DNA of 64,000 bases from positions 19,886 through 83,885 of the forward strand of contig CAZGGG010000005.1 in NCBI GenBank assembly GCA_964525165.1, in the 5' to 3' direction. Every line of letters begins with the position of its first letter. Positions within the stretch are counted from its first letter, which is position 1. Both the position numbers and the translations under genes were made by a program. The stretch is from JAWLFI01 sp964525165. Its GTDB lineage: Bacteria; Bacteroidota; Bacteroidia; Chitinophagales; Saprospiraceae. The notes below the pieces were generated by a model. That model searched no databases. It saw only the letters and a program-made list of their open reading frames with translations, and was not told the DNA's origin. This document shows, piece after piece, positions 25,800 to 34,701 of the stretch.

Positions 25800-26533
25800 A
25801 ATCTATGAACTTTTAGGTTGTTGCGGCCTGTATAGCCATTAAATTTTTCAAATGCTTTCCAGTGGTCTTGACTGAATCGGTAGGAGATATTTTCTTTAAA
25901 ATAACTTTCCATATGTATACTTAAATTAGTCATAGCACTTGAAATTTGGAAATTTTGAAGCCCAAATTCGAGAGAGTTTGCAAATCCTTCTACTTTCTTT
26001 GAATCTATCTTTTTTAAAGAGACCCAAACTGCAAAAATGAAGGGTAAGCCAGTCCACATTTTCCACGCTTTTGAAAGGTCATACTGGTAGGGATACTTTT
26101 CTTCATAGGTAAATGCTCTATCGCCAATGATTAATCCTCCCCGATTATTGGTCAAGAGTTCTTCGTAGCCCTTTGTTCCTTTAGTAAACGGAATATCCCG
26201 TTTCCAGTAATGTTTCATTAATACCCGGGTCAACAAAACGGAAGTTCTACTTTGATAATCCAAAAACAACTCGGTCCACTCTTCCAATGGCTCTGATCCG
26301 AAAAGTGCCACCGTTCTGACAAATCCATCCGCCCCAATGCCATAATCACTGAGAATATAATATTCCTGATTCTCTTGCAGCGCGCCTACAGGTATGAGTG
26401 CAATATCAGCTTTTCCTGCATGTAATAATTCAGCGCATTGGGCAGGATAAGCTTTCACTATATCAAAACCTGCTTTTTCAAGACCCTGGATAAATGGTAA
26501 TGTATTCAGATAACTAACGGTGACAATCTTCAT
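25796..26533 (-). CDS. mqnA: Chorismate dehydratase of the futalosine menaquinone pathway
   Basis: Periplasmic-binding-protein-like enzyme of 245 residues converting chorismate to 3-enolpyruvylbenzoate, the entry to futalosine-dependent menaquinone synthesis. The family start VSYLNTLPFIQGL (about residues 5-17), the ADIALIPVGAL block (about 43-53) and LIIGDRAF (about 135-142) are present. The MqnA call is preferred over its relative MqnD because of the SYLNTLPF motif. It implies that this organism uses the futalosine rather than the classical Men route. It overlaps the Sua5-type gene by 4 nt and follows the coiled-coil gene by 14 nt. Confidence 0.9.
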   Translation of the reverse strand: MKIVTVSYLNTLPFIQGLEKAGFDIVKAYPAQCAELLHAGKADIALIPVGALQENQEYYILSDYGIGADGFVRTVALFGSEPLEEWTELFLDYQSRTSVLLTRVLMKHYWKRDIPFTKGTKGYEELLTNNRGGLIIGDRAFTYEEKYPYQYDLSKAWKMWTGLPFIFAVWVSLKKIDSKKVEGFANSLEFGLQNFQISSAMTNLSIHMESYFKENISYRFSQDHWKAFEKFNGYTGRNNLKVHRL

Positions 26534-26547
26534 ATGCTTAGAGTTCC

Positions 26548-27213
26548 CTACTGGTATTCAGAAATTTTCATTTCCAACTCCTTTTTCATTTTCTCTAAAT
26601 ATTCAGCCTGTTTTTGAATCTCGGGTAGGTAATGCTTTATCTCTTCCAATTGTTTCTTTGAATCTATAAGATCATCATTCAATTGATCTATTTTGTCAGT
26701 CAACTTTTCTATCCTTTTCTTGGTGTCCTTCACATCACTTCTTGCCTGACTTAGCTGGTCTTTTAATTCATCTAACTGATCCATCAAATGAACCTTGTGA
26801 ACCACTTTGCGGAAGCGTTCTGACAATTCTAAAAATCGGTTCCGTGTCTTTGCATTCTTTTCGCAGTCCAAATATTGCGTTTGATCCTGTATCCAAAGAG
26901 TTACAGTAGAACTATCCTGCAGCACTCTTGACGTTAGAGTGATCGTGAGCTCCTCAGAGCTTAAATATTCCCATTGTATATCCTCAATGATAAACTCTTG
27001 CAAGCGTTCATCGTATATAAAGTGAGCGGACATCTCTTCTGTCCAAGCCCGCACAGCCTTTTTGAAAAGCTTCGCAGGCGTTAATTCTACAGCAAAGGAG
27101 GCAGCAGGAAAAAGACCATCGCTTTTCGATTCATATCCACAGTTTACTTGAGCAAAAGGAATATGATGTGCAAAAAGCAAGATAATCGCCAGATTGACCA
27201 TTCTAGTTTTCAT
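26548..27213 (-). CDS. Exported coiled-coil protein of unknown function
   Basis: The 221-residue protein has an N-terminal signal peptide (about 21 residues, ending HHIPFAQ). A compact N-terminal domain of about 100 residues follows, then a long coiled coil from about residue 135 to the end, rich in Lys, Glu and Leu heptads (MDQLDELKDQL ... KKELEMKISE). I do not recognise a family. It lies directly after the acyl-CoA carboxylase gene, abutting its stop, and before mqnA, so it is in the same transcript, but no functional link is evident. Confidence 0.7.
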   Translation of the reverse strand: MKTRMVNLAIILLFAHHIPFAQVNCGYESKSDGLFPAASFAVELTPAKLFKKAVRAWTEEMSAHFIYDERLQEFIIEDIQWEYLSSEELTITLTSRVLQDSSTVTLWIQDQTQYLDCEKNAKTRNRFLELSERFRKVVHKVHLMDQLDELKDQLSQARSDVKDTKKRIEKLTDKIDQLNDDLIDSKKQLEEIKHYLPEIQKQAEYLEKMKKELEMKISEYQ

Positions 27214-28758
27214 CTACAAAGGAATATTTCCATGCTTTTTCAGAGGGCGGTCTACTCTTTTCGTTTGCAGACTCGAAAATGCTTTAATCAATTTGGCCCT
27301 TGTGTCCCTAGGGTAAATGATTTCGTCAATAAACCCTCTTGATGCAGCTCGATAGGGATGAGCAAATTTATCTGCATACTCCGCTTCTTTTTCTTTTAGG
27401 GTGGCTTCCGGATCATTCGAATCTTTAATCTCCTTTCGGAAAATAATTTCACTAGCTCCTTTCGCGCCCATTACTGCAATTTCCGCACTTGGCCAAGCAA
27501 AGTTATAATCCGCGCCAATATGCTTAGAATTCATGACATCATAGGCTCCTCCATATGCTTTACGTGTGATGACGGTAATTCTTGGCACCGTTGCTTCTGA
27601 AAATGCATACAACAACTTAGCGCCATTTGTGATGATCGCATTCCACTCTTGGTCTGTACCCGGTAAAAAACCAGGCACATCGACGAGGACTAACAGCGGA
27701 ATATTAAATGAATCACAAAAGCGCACAAATCTTGCTGCTTTCTTGCTGCTGTCTACATCCAATACGCCCGCCAGACTGTAGGGTTGATTGGCTACAATGC
27801 CAATTGACTTCCCTCCTATCCTTGAAAAACCTACAACAATATTATCCGCAAAATCTGGATGAATTTCCATAAAAGTGTCTGGATCACAAATGTGCGTAAT
27901 GACATCTTTAATGTCGTAAGGTTGATTAGGATTTTCAGGCACTAAGTGATCTAATTCCGGTCTTATTTCATCTCCGAAATCAAAGGGCAAATCAGGAACC
28001 TTCGCATCACAATTCTGCGGGATATAAGACAGTAAACGTTTGATTTGGTGAACACAATCGATTTCGTTTTTAGCAACCAGATGCGTGACACCGCTTTTGG
28101 AAGCATGAGTCTGTGCACCTCCCAACTCTTCTGAGGTAACTTCCTCATTCGTTACCGTCTTCACAACATTGGGACCTGTAACAAACATATAGGAAGTTTT
28201 ATCTACCATGATGGTAAAATCCGTAATGGCAGGTGAATACACTGCTCCTCCCGCACAAGGGCCCATAATAGCTGAAATTTGAGGGATTAATCCAGAAGCC
28301 AATGTATTCCTATAAAAAATATCCGCATAGCCTCCTAATGAGCTAACGCCCTCCTGTATTCTGGCACCACCCGAATCATTCAACCCAATAAATGGAGCAC
28401 CATTCTGCATGGCTAAATCCATGATTTTACAGATTTTTTCTGCGTGCGTCTCTGACAATGAACCACCAAAAACCGTAAAATCCTGAGCAAACAAATAAAC
28501 CAATCTTCCCTCAATGGTAGCATATCCTGTTACCACCCCATCCCCTAAATATTTTTGGCTTTCCATTCCAAAATCTGTAGATCTGTGCGTAACAAACATC
28601 CCGATTTCCTCGAATGAATTAGGATCTACGAGTAACTCTATTCGTTCTCTCGCTGTAAGCTTGCCTTTCTCGTGTTGTTTGTTTATCCTCTTTTCGCCTC
28701 CCCCTTTAAGGGCTTTAGCTCTATTACTTTCCAGTCTTTCTATCTGTTCCTTAGCCAT
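27214..28758 (-). CDS. pccB: Acyl-CoA carboxylase carboxyltransferase (beta) subunit, propionyl-CoA type
   Basis: Biotin-dependent carboxyltransferase of 514 residues, most like propionyl-CoA or methylmalonyl-CoA decarboxylase beta subunits. Two crotonase-like halves are visible. The acyl-CoA half has GGSLSETHAEKICKIMDLA, GLNDSGGARIQEG and AIMGPCAGGAVYSPA. The carboxybiotin half has VDVPGFLPGTDQEW, TVITRKAYGGAYDVM and GAKGASEII. It normally converts propionyl-CoA to methylmalonyl-CoA with a biotinylated partner. A biotin carboxylase lies far away at 54459, and no carrier protein was found in the window. It is downstream of the glycosyltransferase-TPR gene with no gap. Confidence 0.92.
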   Translation of the reverse strand: MAKEQIERLESNRAKALKGGGEKRINKQHEKGKLTARERIELLVDPNSFEEIGMFVTHRSTDFGMESQKYLGDGVVTGYATIEGRLVYLFAQDFTVFGGSLSETHAEKICKIMDLAMQNGAPFIGLNDSGGARIQEGVSSLGGYADIFYRNTLASGLIPQISAIMGPCAGGAVYSPAITDFTIMVDKTSYMFVTGPNVVKTVTNEEVTSEELGGAQTHASKSGVTHLVAKNEIDCVHQIKRLLSYIPQNCDAKVPDLPFDFGDEIRPELDHLVPENPNQPYDIKDVITHICDPDTFMEIHPDFADNIVVGFSRIGGKSIGIVANQPYSLAGVLDVDSSKKAARFVRFCDSFNIPLLVLVDVPGFLPGTDQEWNAIITNGAKLLYAFSEATVPRITVITRKAYGGAYDVMNSKHIGADYNFAWPSAEIAVMGAKGASEIIFRKEIKDSNDPEATLKEKEAEYADKFAHPYRAASRGFIDEIIYPRDTRAKLIKAFSSLQTKRVDRPLKKHGNIPL

Positions 28759-30933
28759 TTATCTAAGTTGATTTGCTATATTATTAAAATATTGTGCTCT
28801 TGCTTGATCCCCTATCTTTTGATAAATCTGAGCACCTAAAAGATAAGCCTGTTTGAAATTAGGTCGGGACTGCACACACTGCTCTATATATCGAGCGGCA
28901 GATGAATTTTGATTCGCATTCATTGCAAATAAGGCCAAATAATAATACCCAAGATAATTAGAAGGGTCTTCATCTACCATATCTTGAAGTAAGTTTTGTG
29001 CTTGCACAAGACGACCTGAATTCGCTAAAGCCAAAGCCAAATTAACGCTGTTCTGTTGATTTTCAGGGTCTAACTCCAAAGCCTTTTCCAAGAAAGGCAT
29101 GGCTTCTTGAAAATTCGACTGATTGAGATAGATGCTTCCCAAAGCATTATACGCAATCTCATTCTTTGGATCATATTCAATCTCTTGTCGGAATAAAGAG
29201 ATGGCTTTATCTGTTTGTCCCGCCCTCATGGATTTCATACCTTCAAAGGCATAGGGTTCCCCCTTTTCATAAACGGCAGCGATGGGAACTCCGTTTACTT
29301 TAATTTGCTTGATGACCCGTGTCGAGCCCGGCCAATCAATCGCTCTCATGTGGGCACCATCCATGAATCGGCTCACATAGATAGCATAGTCCCAATCTTC
29401 ACTGTACCGTTCGCGATATCTAGAAAATTTCAGAGCTACTTTATCCCGATAAGACTCATCTAACCAATTTCGAGTAGAATAGCTAAAATTAGTCCGGAGT
29501 TTCAAGCCCTCATTCATGTTTTCTGACAAAATACCTTCTTGCTCGAGAAACTCAACAGCCTGACGTGTTGAAATACCCCAATAGTCTAACTCATAGTTCC
29601 CGAATGCTCCTGAGACACCACCTGCAATAGGATTAAAATAAACATAAGGATAAGATATATTGCGAGCGATATGAATTGCCGGTTCTGCGACTAATAACAC
29701 AACAATCAGAGGAAACAACCATTTCTTCTGCCATTTTGAATCGACCCAAGCCCATCCTCTCTCAAAGCCTAAGGCAACAAGAGGTATACTTGAGGCATAA
29801 GCAAAATTGAAATGTCGCCATCCATCGTATAGGGGAGAATCTTTGTACAACACATAAAACAAAGGAAATACAAAAACAAAGGCAGACGCCAGCACTAAAA
29901 ATGGGGAGGATAGTTCAAAAATATTTTTCAATTGTAAAAGCAGGATAAGTATTCCCACAAAAAAGAACAGAGGTACTGTCAACCCCATCCAATTAATCAG
30001 ATACTGTAAAGGTATCTCCGTAGACATGACCATATCCCCGGCAAATAAAACTCGGATTGCCACGGGGAAATTAGAGAATGTCGTCAAACTCTCTATGGTA
30101 TGCTGAATAGGATTAAGTAACCCATATGGCCACAGTAAAATTCCCAGACTAAACCCGCCTACAAGCGGAATTCCAACATTCATTGCCAACGCTTTGACAG
30201 TTGGCAACTTGTGTTGTTTACTCCATTGAAGGAGGAATAGTAAAGTCCCGACAAAAAGGATATAATATATGAAGACTAATAAACCGCCCGAACGAACAGA
30301 AAGTACGTACCCCAAGCTCAATGTTAGTCCAAGAATCGGTTTCCAATTTATCTTGTGTAGGTTTTTCAAGATTAAGAACATGAAGTAAGCACTCATCACA
30401 TAACCCGCCGCAAAGGGAATATCCTTAGGGTTCATAACAGAGTGACCAAAAAACCTTGGACTCAACCACAAGAATAAAACGGCTAAAGAAGCAACTTTCC
30501 AATTGGCCAGTAATCTTGCCCACAACCCTACTCCCAGAATCGTCAAAAAGCCAAATAATGCAATCAAAAGGTGTCGAACAGTATGGTGTGCGCGCTGAGT
30601 GGGCTCAAATCCCAGCGTTTTATTGGTCAGCCCGGACAGAAGCTCAAATCCACCTCCGTAATATCTGATCGCCGGACCCTTCCTACTATTCAGCACAGCT
30701 GTATCTGCCATATTCGTAGCATAAAAATCCATGACCTTTTGAGAATAAGGAACCTGGACATCATCATCTCCATTAATCCCTGTTTGGGTTGCAGAGTAAA
30801 ATAAAGTGATGAAGGCAAGACCCGCAATTATAAGGAAGACTGTCTTATAAGAAGACTCAGAAGCGTATCTTGTATGAAACCTTACCAACTCATCCAGCCA
30901 ATTTTTTGATTGCTTCTTTTTTTTCTTTGTCAT
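28759..30933 (-). CDS. Membrane glycosyltransferase (GT39/ArnT-like) with C-terminal TPR repeats
   Basis: The 724-residue protein combines about ten to twelve membrane helices (residues about 35-460) with a soluble C-terminus. The first periplasmic loop has INGDDDVQ, comparable to the catalytic Asp-containing loop of PMT/ArnT-type glycosyltransferases, and RFFGHSVMNPKDIPFA later also fits that class. The C-terminus (about 610-724) has about three TPR units, e.g. NEIAYNALGSIYLNQSNFQEA. A lipid-linked sugar donor is typical of the class; donor and acceptor here are unknown. The joining of a GT39-like core to TPRs suggests docking of a protein acceptor. It heads a five-gene minus-strand run. Confidence 0.78.
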   Translation of the reverse strand: MTKKKKKQSKNWLDELVRFHTRYASESSYKTVFLIIAGLAFITLFYSATQTGINGDDDVQVPYSQKVMDFYATNMADTAVLNSRKGPAIRYYGGGFELLSGLTNKTLGFEPTQRAHHTVRHLLIALFGFLTILGVGLWARLLANWKVASLAVLFLWLSPRFFGHSVMNPKDIPFAAGYVMSAYFMFLILKNLHKINWKPILGLTLSLGYVLSVRSGGLLVFIYYILFVGTLLFLLQWSKQHKLPTVKALAMNVGIPLVGGFSLGILLWPYGLLNPIQHTIESLTTFSNFPVAIRVLFAGDMVMSTEIPLQYLINWMGLTVPLFFFVGILILLLQLKNIFELSSPFLVLASAFVFVFPLFYVLYKDSPLYDGWRHFNFAYASSIPLVALGFERGWAWVDSKWQKKWLFPLIVVLLVAEPAIHIARNISYPYVYFNPIAGGVSGAFGNYELDYWGISTRQAVEFLEQEGILSENMNEGLKLRTNFSYSTRNWLDESYRDKVALKFSRYRERYSEDWDYAIYVSRFMDGAHMRAIDWPGSTRVIKQIKVNGVPIAAVYEKGEPYAFEGMKSMRAGQTDKAISLFRQEIEYDPKNEIAYNALGSIYLNQSNFQEAMPFLEKALELDPENQQNSVNLALALANSGRLVQAQNLLQDMVDEDPSNYLGYYYLALFAMNANQNSSAARYIEQCVQSRPNFKQAYLLGAQIYQKIGDQARAQYFNNIANQLR

Positions 30934-31010
30934 CTAATACAACAGTATTCGGGTGAACAATTCTTTGATCCGAGACTGAAGATAAGCAATCAATAAAAAG
31001 ATATAAAGGA

Positions 31011-31955
31011 TTAATTGATGATGACCAAATCCATTAAGCATACATTACCACTATCCGTATGCACTTGAAGAAAATAATGACCCGAGGGTAGATAATCCCA
31101 ATAGATTTTATTATCAGAATATTGGAAATGAGAAGAGATAAGTTCACCACTGCTATTCCAAGCTTTCAAATCAAAAACCTTTTGCGAAGAAAACAACTCA
31201 GTTGAATATTCGGCAGGATTTGGAATCAACGCTTCGGGGCAGTCTTGAGAATATCCCTCTCCGGCACTTCTTTTTATCGGGACTCTAACTTGAAAATCGT
31301 CGACCAGTCCTTCAAAGGGAAACCATAAGGTATTATCAGGCGTCCCTGGCCAATCTTCCAAATAAGCTGTCCCTAATTGCCAAAGAGTCATATCAAGATC
31401 TGAAATTGACCCAACTTGCTCACCAATCAACTGGCCATTTAAGTAAAGCCTTTGGCGATTGGGAATTTTTTCGAAAATAATCCTATTCCATTTATGTAGA
31501 ACGATAGACTCAGATACGGGTTGACCATATCTTGAACCATTCCACATTTGTCCGGTCAACATACCATCCTTCGTAATATAGATGGGACTTACATAATGAT
31601 AATTACGATTCGGGTAGCCATAGTGTTGTATTCCTATCAACGCACCTGGACTTGCTGAACGGAATAAAGCGTGTATTTGAAAAGAATCTCTTTGGTAGAC
31701 TAAGGACGTGGGTAGTTCTATTGGTGGGCTACCTGTTTGAAATGATATTGATTGATTGCGTACTCCATTAAAACCATCTTTAAAATCATACACTCCAATT
31801 GCATGAAAATCATTTCCACTTCTGTCTTTTAGATTGCCATTGAAATCGTAGTGCAACAGAATACTATCCATTCTAATTTGAGCAACGGAAAAATGAGTCA
31901 TAAAAAGAATGAACCCGACTACAACGCCAATTAATTGAATATAGAATTTTAACAT
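31011..31955 (-). CDS. Secreted LamG-like protein with probable T9SS sorting domain
   Basis: From the ATG at 31955 the 314-residue protein has a signal peptide (MLKFYIQLIGVVVGF then FSVAQ). A longer in-frame ORF to 32075 would overlap the divergent methyltransferase and hide the signal peptide. Residues about 30-220 form a concanavalin/LamG-like beta sandwich (HYDFNGNLKDRSGNDFHA, RLYLNGQLIGEQ, GLVDDFQV). The last about 75 residues fit a type A T9SS C-terminal domain: an IPNPAEYS-like start, then SGHYFLQVHT and a basic-poor end. The lack of a terminal Lys makes this domain imperfect. It is probably a surface carbohydrate-binding protein. Confidence 0.72.
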   Translation of the reverse strand: MLKFYIQLIGVVVGFILFMTHFSVAQIRMDSILLHYDFNGNLKDRSGNDFHAIGVYDFKDGFNGVRNQSISFQTGSPPIELPTSLVYQRDSFQIHALFRSASPGALIGIQHYGYPNRNYHYVSPIYITKDGMLTGQMWNGSRYGQPVSESIVLHKWNRIIFEKIPNRQRLYLNGQLIGEQVGSISDLDMTLWQLGTAYLEDWPGTPDNTLWFPFEGLVDDFQVRVPIKRSAGEGYSQDCPEALIPNPAEYSTELFSSQKVFDLKAWNSSGELISSHFQYSDNKIYWDYLPSGHYFLQVHTDSGNVCLMDLVIIN

Positions 31956-31985
31956 ATGAAGCATTATTATTAGTAACTTTATTCT

Positions 31986-32017
31986 TAAATATACACCATT
32001 GGATTTAAAAGAGCAAT
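31986..32017 (-). promoter_or_regulatory. Promoter for the LamG protein, inside the start of the methyltransferase gene
   Basis: On the minus strand ATTG (plus 32014-32017), a 20-nt spacer and TATATTTA (plus 31986-31993) fit TTTG-N19/20-TAnnTTTG with one mismatch per box. The -33 part lies within the first codons of the divergent methyltransferase gene. Only 43 nt separate the two starts. Confidence 0.4.
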
Positions 32018-32778
32018 CAGTTAGTAAAGAAACGACCAGACATCCTTGGGAACTGGCAAGAGCAAAATCAATCAATCACCTAATAAAAGACTACCTTAAA
32101 GATTCAGAATCTGTGATGGTGGACTTTGGTTGTGGTGATTTGTTCTTTATGGATTATACACTAGATAATTATCCAAAAGCAAAAGGTTACGGCTTTGATA
32201 TTGGTTTTTCTACCCAGGATTTGGAAGACCTCTCTTTAAACTATCCAAAGATTATTCCTGTAAATTCTAAAGACAACTTAGATACATTACTTTCTGCCAA
32301 ACGAGCTGATATCGTTTTTTTAATGGACGTTATTGAACATGTAGAAAATGACCAACAAATCTTAGAATCGATTATTAAATCGGATTGGTTTGATACAAAA
32401 AGTCATCTCATCGTAACTGTTCCAGCCTATCAGATTCTATTTAACAGCCATGATGTATTTCTTGAACACTATAGAAGATATACAAACTCAGGTCTAAGTA
32501 AAATTGTGACAGCTGCAGGTTTTGAAATAGTTGAGAAGGGATACTTTTTTAGCTCTTTATTGATTCCCAGAGCAATTAGTAAATTAAAAGAAAAGCTTTC
32601 CCCTCCTAAGTCATTTGAAAAGAGTGAATTAGTTGATTGGAAGGGAGGTGCATCCATAACGAATCTAATAACACAAACTCTTTATAGTGATTTTAGAGTC
32701 AATCATTGGTTAAACTCCTCCTTGGGTATCACTCCGCCCGGACTTTCAAACTATATGGTATGTCAAAAGCCTGCATAG
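31999..32778 (+). CDS. Class I SAM-dependent methyltransferase (TTG start)
   Basis: The 259-residue Rossmann methyltransferase has motif I VMVDFGCGDLFF (about residues 35-46) and the post-I acidic position GFDIG. Motif IV is IVFLMDVIEHVENDQ (about 109-123), the pattern common to UbiG/Coq3-like and sugar or lipid methyltransferases. The upstream in-frame stop at 31957 and absence of ATG make TTG at 31999 the only good start. It overlaps the GT2 gene by 19 nt, so the two are coupled and may act on one glycan or lipid. Substrate unknown. Confidence 0.85.
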   Translation: MDLKEQSVSKETTRHPWELARAKSINHLIKDYLKDSESVMVDFGCGDLFFMDYTLDNYPKAKGYGFDIGFSTQDLEDLSLNYPKIIPVNSKDNLDTLLSAKRADIVFLMDVIEHVENDQQILESIIKSDWFDTKSHLIVTVPAYQILFNSHDVFLEHYRRYTNSGLSKIVTAAGFEIVEKGYFFSSLLIPRAISKLKEKLSPPKSFEKSELVDWKGGASITNLITQTLYSDFRVNHWLNSSLGITPPGLSNYMVCQKPA

Positions 32779-33479
32779 TTGTCCCTTGCTATAATGAAGC
32801 AGATCGGCTTGAAATCAACAAATTTCAGCGCTTTATCCAGGAAAACAATAACATTCATTTCTTATTTGTAGATGACGGAAGCCAGGATAAAACTTCCGAG
32901 CTATTAGAGAAAATGTGTCAACATTCTGAGCAGCTTTCATTCACTAAGCTTGCTCGGAATTCAGGAAAAGCGGCAGCTGTTCGCCAAGGTATTTTACATT
33001 GTGCTCAAAACTTCCCTATCGTTGGGTACCTTGATGCTGACCTGGCAACCCCCCTAGACGAAATGTTAAGATTATTAGATATTTACAAACAGAGAGACAC
33101 AAAATTTTTATTAGCCTCAAGAGTGAAACGCTTGGGTACTTCCATAGATCGAAAGCCCCTAAGACATATCTTAGGACGAATCTTTGCAACATTAACTTCT
33201 ATATTGGTAAAACTACCTGTTTATGATTCACAATGCGGAGCTAAATGGATAGATAGAGAGGTTGCAACGCAACTCTTTAAAGAGCCTTTCATCTCTAAGT
33301 GGCTATTCGATGTGGAATTATTGTTTAGATTAAAGAAATTTTTACCTTCAGAAGTTCCAAATATTTTGGAAGTTCCATTATACTCTTGGATTGAAAAAGG
33401 AAGTTCTAAAATCAAGATTACAGATACTTTCAACTTCCCTTTTGAACTCTTCAAGATTGCACTGAAATACAAGAAATAA
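32760..33479 (+). CDS. Family 2 glycosyltransferase, DPM1/polyprenyl-phosphate type
   Basis: The 239-residue GT-A protein begins ACIVVPCYNEADRLE (about residues 4-18), with DDGSQDKT (about 41-48) and the DxD-like YLDADLATPLDE (about 89-100). This profile is typical of dolichyl- or undecaprenyl-phosphate hexosyltransferases. The ATG at 32760 lies inside the methyltransferase gene; an ATG at 32706 is in frame but gives residues unlike the family start. There is no clear C-terminal membrane segment. It precedes the aminotransferase by 1 nt. Confidence 0.88.
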   Translation: MSKACIVVPCYNEADRLEINKFQRFIQENNNIHFLFVDDGSQDKTSELLEKMCQHSEQLSFTKLARNSGKAAAVRQGILHCAQNFPIVGYLDADLATPLDEMLRLLDIYKQRDTKFLLASRVKRLGTSIDRKPLRHILGRIFATLTSILVKLPVYDSQCGAKWIDREVATQLFKEPFISKWLFDVELLFRLKKFLPSEVPNILEVPLYSWIEKGSSKIKITDTFNFPFELFKIALKYKK

Positions 33480-33480
33480 A

Positions 33481-34677
33481 ATGAAACAACTCTCCCACTT
33501 AGCTCAGAATCTATCAGAATCCGCTACCATAAAAATGGCTCAAATGGCCAGAGACCTTGCGGCAAAAGGAGTGGACGTAATCAGTCTCTCCTTGGGTGAA
33601 CCTGACTTCGATACGCCTGCGCATATTAAAGAAGCTGCCAAAAAGGCTTTGGATGAAGGATATACTAAATACACAGCCGTACCCGGACTTTCTGAACTCC
33701 GAGAAGCGATCATTACCAAATTAAAAAGAGACAACGGAATGGAATTTTCCGCTGATCAGATAGTCGTTTCAAATGGAGCAAAGCAAAGTATTGCCAATTT
33801 GTGTTTGGCTTTACTGAATCCGGGCGATGAAGTGGCTCTTTTCACGCCCTATTGGGTATCCTATCACGATATTATCAAAATGACGGGTGCTCATCCAGTG
33901 GAAGTAGCTGCCGGTATTGATCAAGATTTTAAAGTACTGCCGGAACAATTAGAAGCTGCCATTACCGAACGAACAAAAATGATTCTGTTCTCCTCACCTT
34001 GCAACCCCACAGGCTCTGTATACAGTGAGCAAGAATTAAGAGCTTTGGCTAAAGTCGTCGAAAAGTATCCTGACCTGATTGTCGTTTCGGATGAAATCTA
34101 TGAATATATCAACTTTACCTATCAACATTTTAGTATCGGTAGCATTGAAGCAATAAAGGATCAAGTAGTTACGGTCAATGGTTTTTCTAAAGGTTTTGCC
34201 ATGACGGGTTGGAGATTGGGTTATTTGGCAGCCCCCAAATGGTTGGCAGCCAGCTGCTCAAAAATTCAAGGACAGTTTACTTCAGGGGCCGCTTCTTTTT
34301 CTCAAAAGGCTGGTGCCACCGCGCTGCTATCTGATTTGAGCCCCACCTTCAAAATGAAGGAGGCTTTTCAAAAAAGAAGGGACTTAGTTATTGAATTAAT
34401 GAGCTCCATACCCGGATTTCAATCCAATGTTCCTGAGGGTGCCTTCTATATCTTCCCGAATGTTGCATCACTCTATGGTAAAACAACACCTCAGGGGGAC
34501 ATCATCGAAGACTCCTCAGATTTGGCACTCTACTTTCTGAGCGAGGCACACGTAGCTGTGGTTGCAGGAGAAGCTTTTGGAGCACCCGATTGTATTAGAC
34601 TTTCTTTTGCCGCTTCTGAAGAAGAATTAACGCGAGCATTGTCACAGATAAAGGAAGCCGTACAAGCCTTGCATTAA
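33481..34677 (+). CDS. Class I PLP-dependent aminotransferase (aspartate aminotransferase type)
   Basis: Fold-type I transaminase of 398 residues. Features are SLSLGEPDFDTP (about residues 36-47), VSNGAKQSIANL, SSPCNPTGSVYS, SDEIYEYI, and the Schiff-base lysine Lys237 in FSKGFAMTGWRLGYLAAP. The C-terminus has an Arg-containing CIRLSFAAS block that would hold the alpha-carboxylate. This matches the AspC/AspB Ib subgroup that uses aspartate or, in some members, prephenate. The exact amino donor cannot be fixed. It follows the glycosyltransferase by 1 nt. Confidence 0.9.
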   Translation: MKQLSHLAQNLSESATIKMAQMARDLAAKGVDVISLSLGEPDFDTPAHIKEAAKKALDEGYTKYTAVPGLSELREAIITKLKRDNGMEFSADQIVVSNGAKQSIANLCLALLNPGDEVALFTPYWVSYHDIIKMTGAHPVEVAAGIDQDFKVLPEQLEAAITERTKMILFSSPCNPTGSVYSEQELRALAKVVEKYPDLIVVSDEIYEYINFTYQHFSIGSIEAIKDQVVTVNGFSKGFAMTGWRLGYLAAPKWLAASCSKIQGQFTSGAASFSQKAGATALLSDLSPTFKMKEAFQKRRDLVIELMSSIPGFQSNVPEGAFYIFPNVASLYGKTTPQGDIIEDSSDLALYFLSEAHVAVVAGEAFGAPDCIRLSFAASEEELTRALSQIKEAVQALH

Positions 34678-34701
34678 TCATAAATGCCTTATCCTAGATG
34701 A

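Noticed and set aside
34671..34687. GCATT-N7-AATGC hairpin at the end of the aminotransferase as a terminator
   Set aside because: The stem is only 5 bp, AT-rich and not followed by a T tract.
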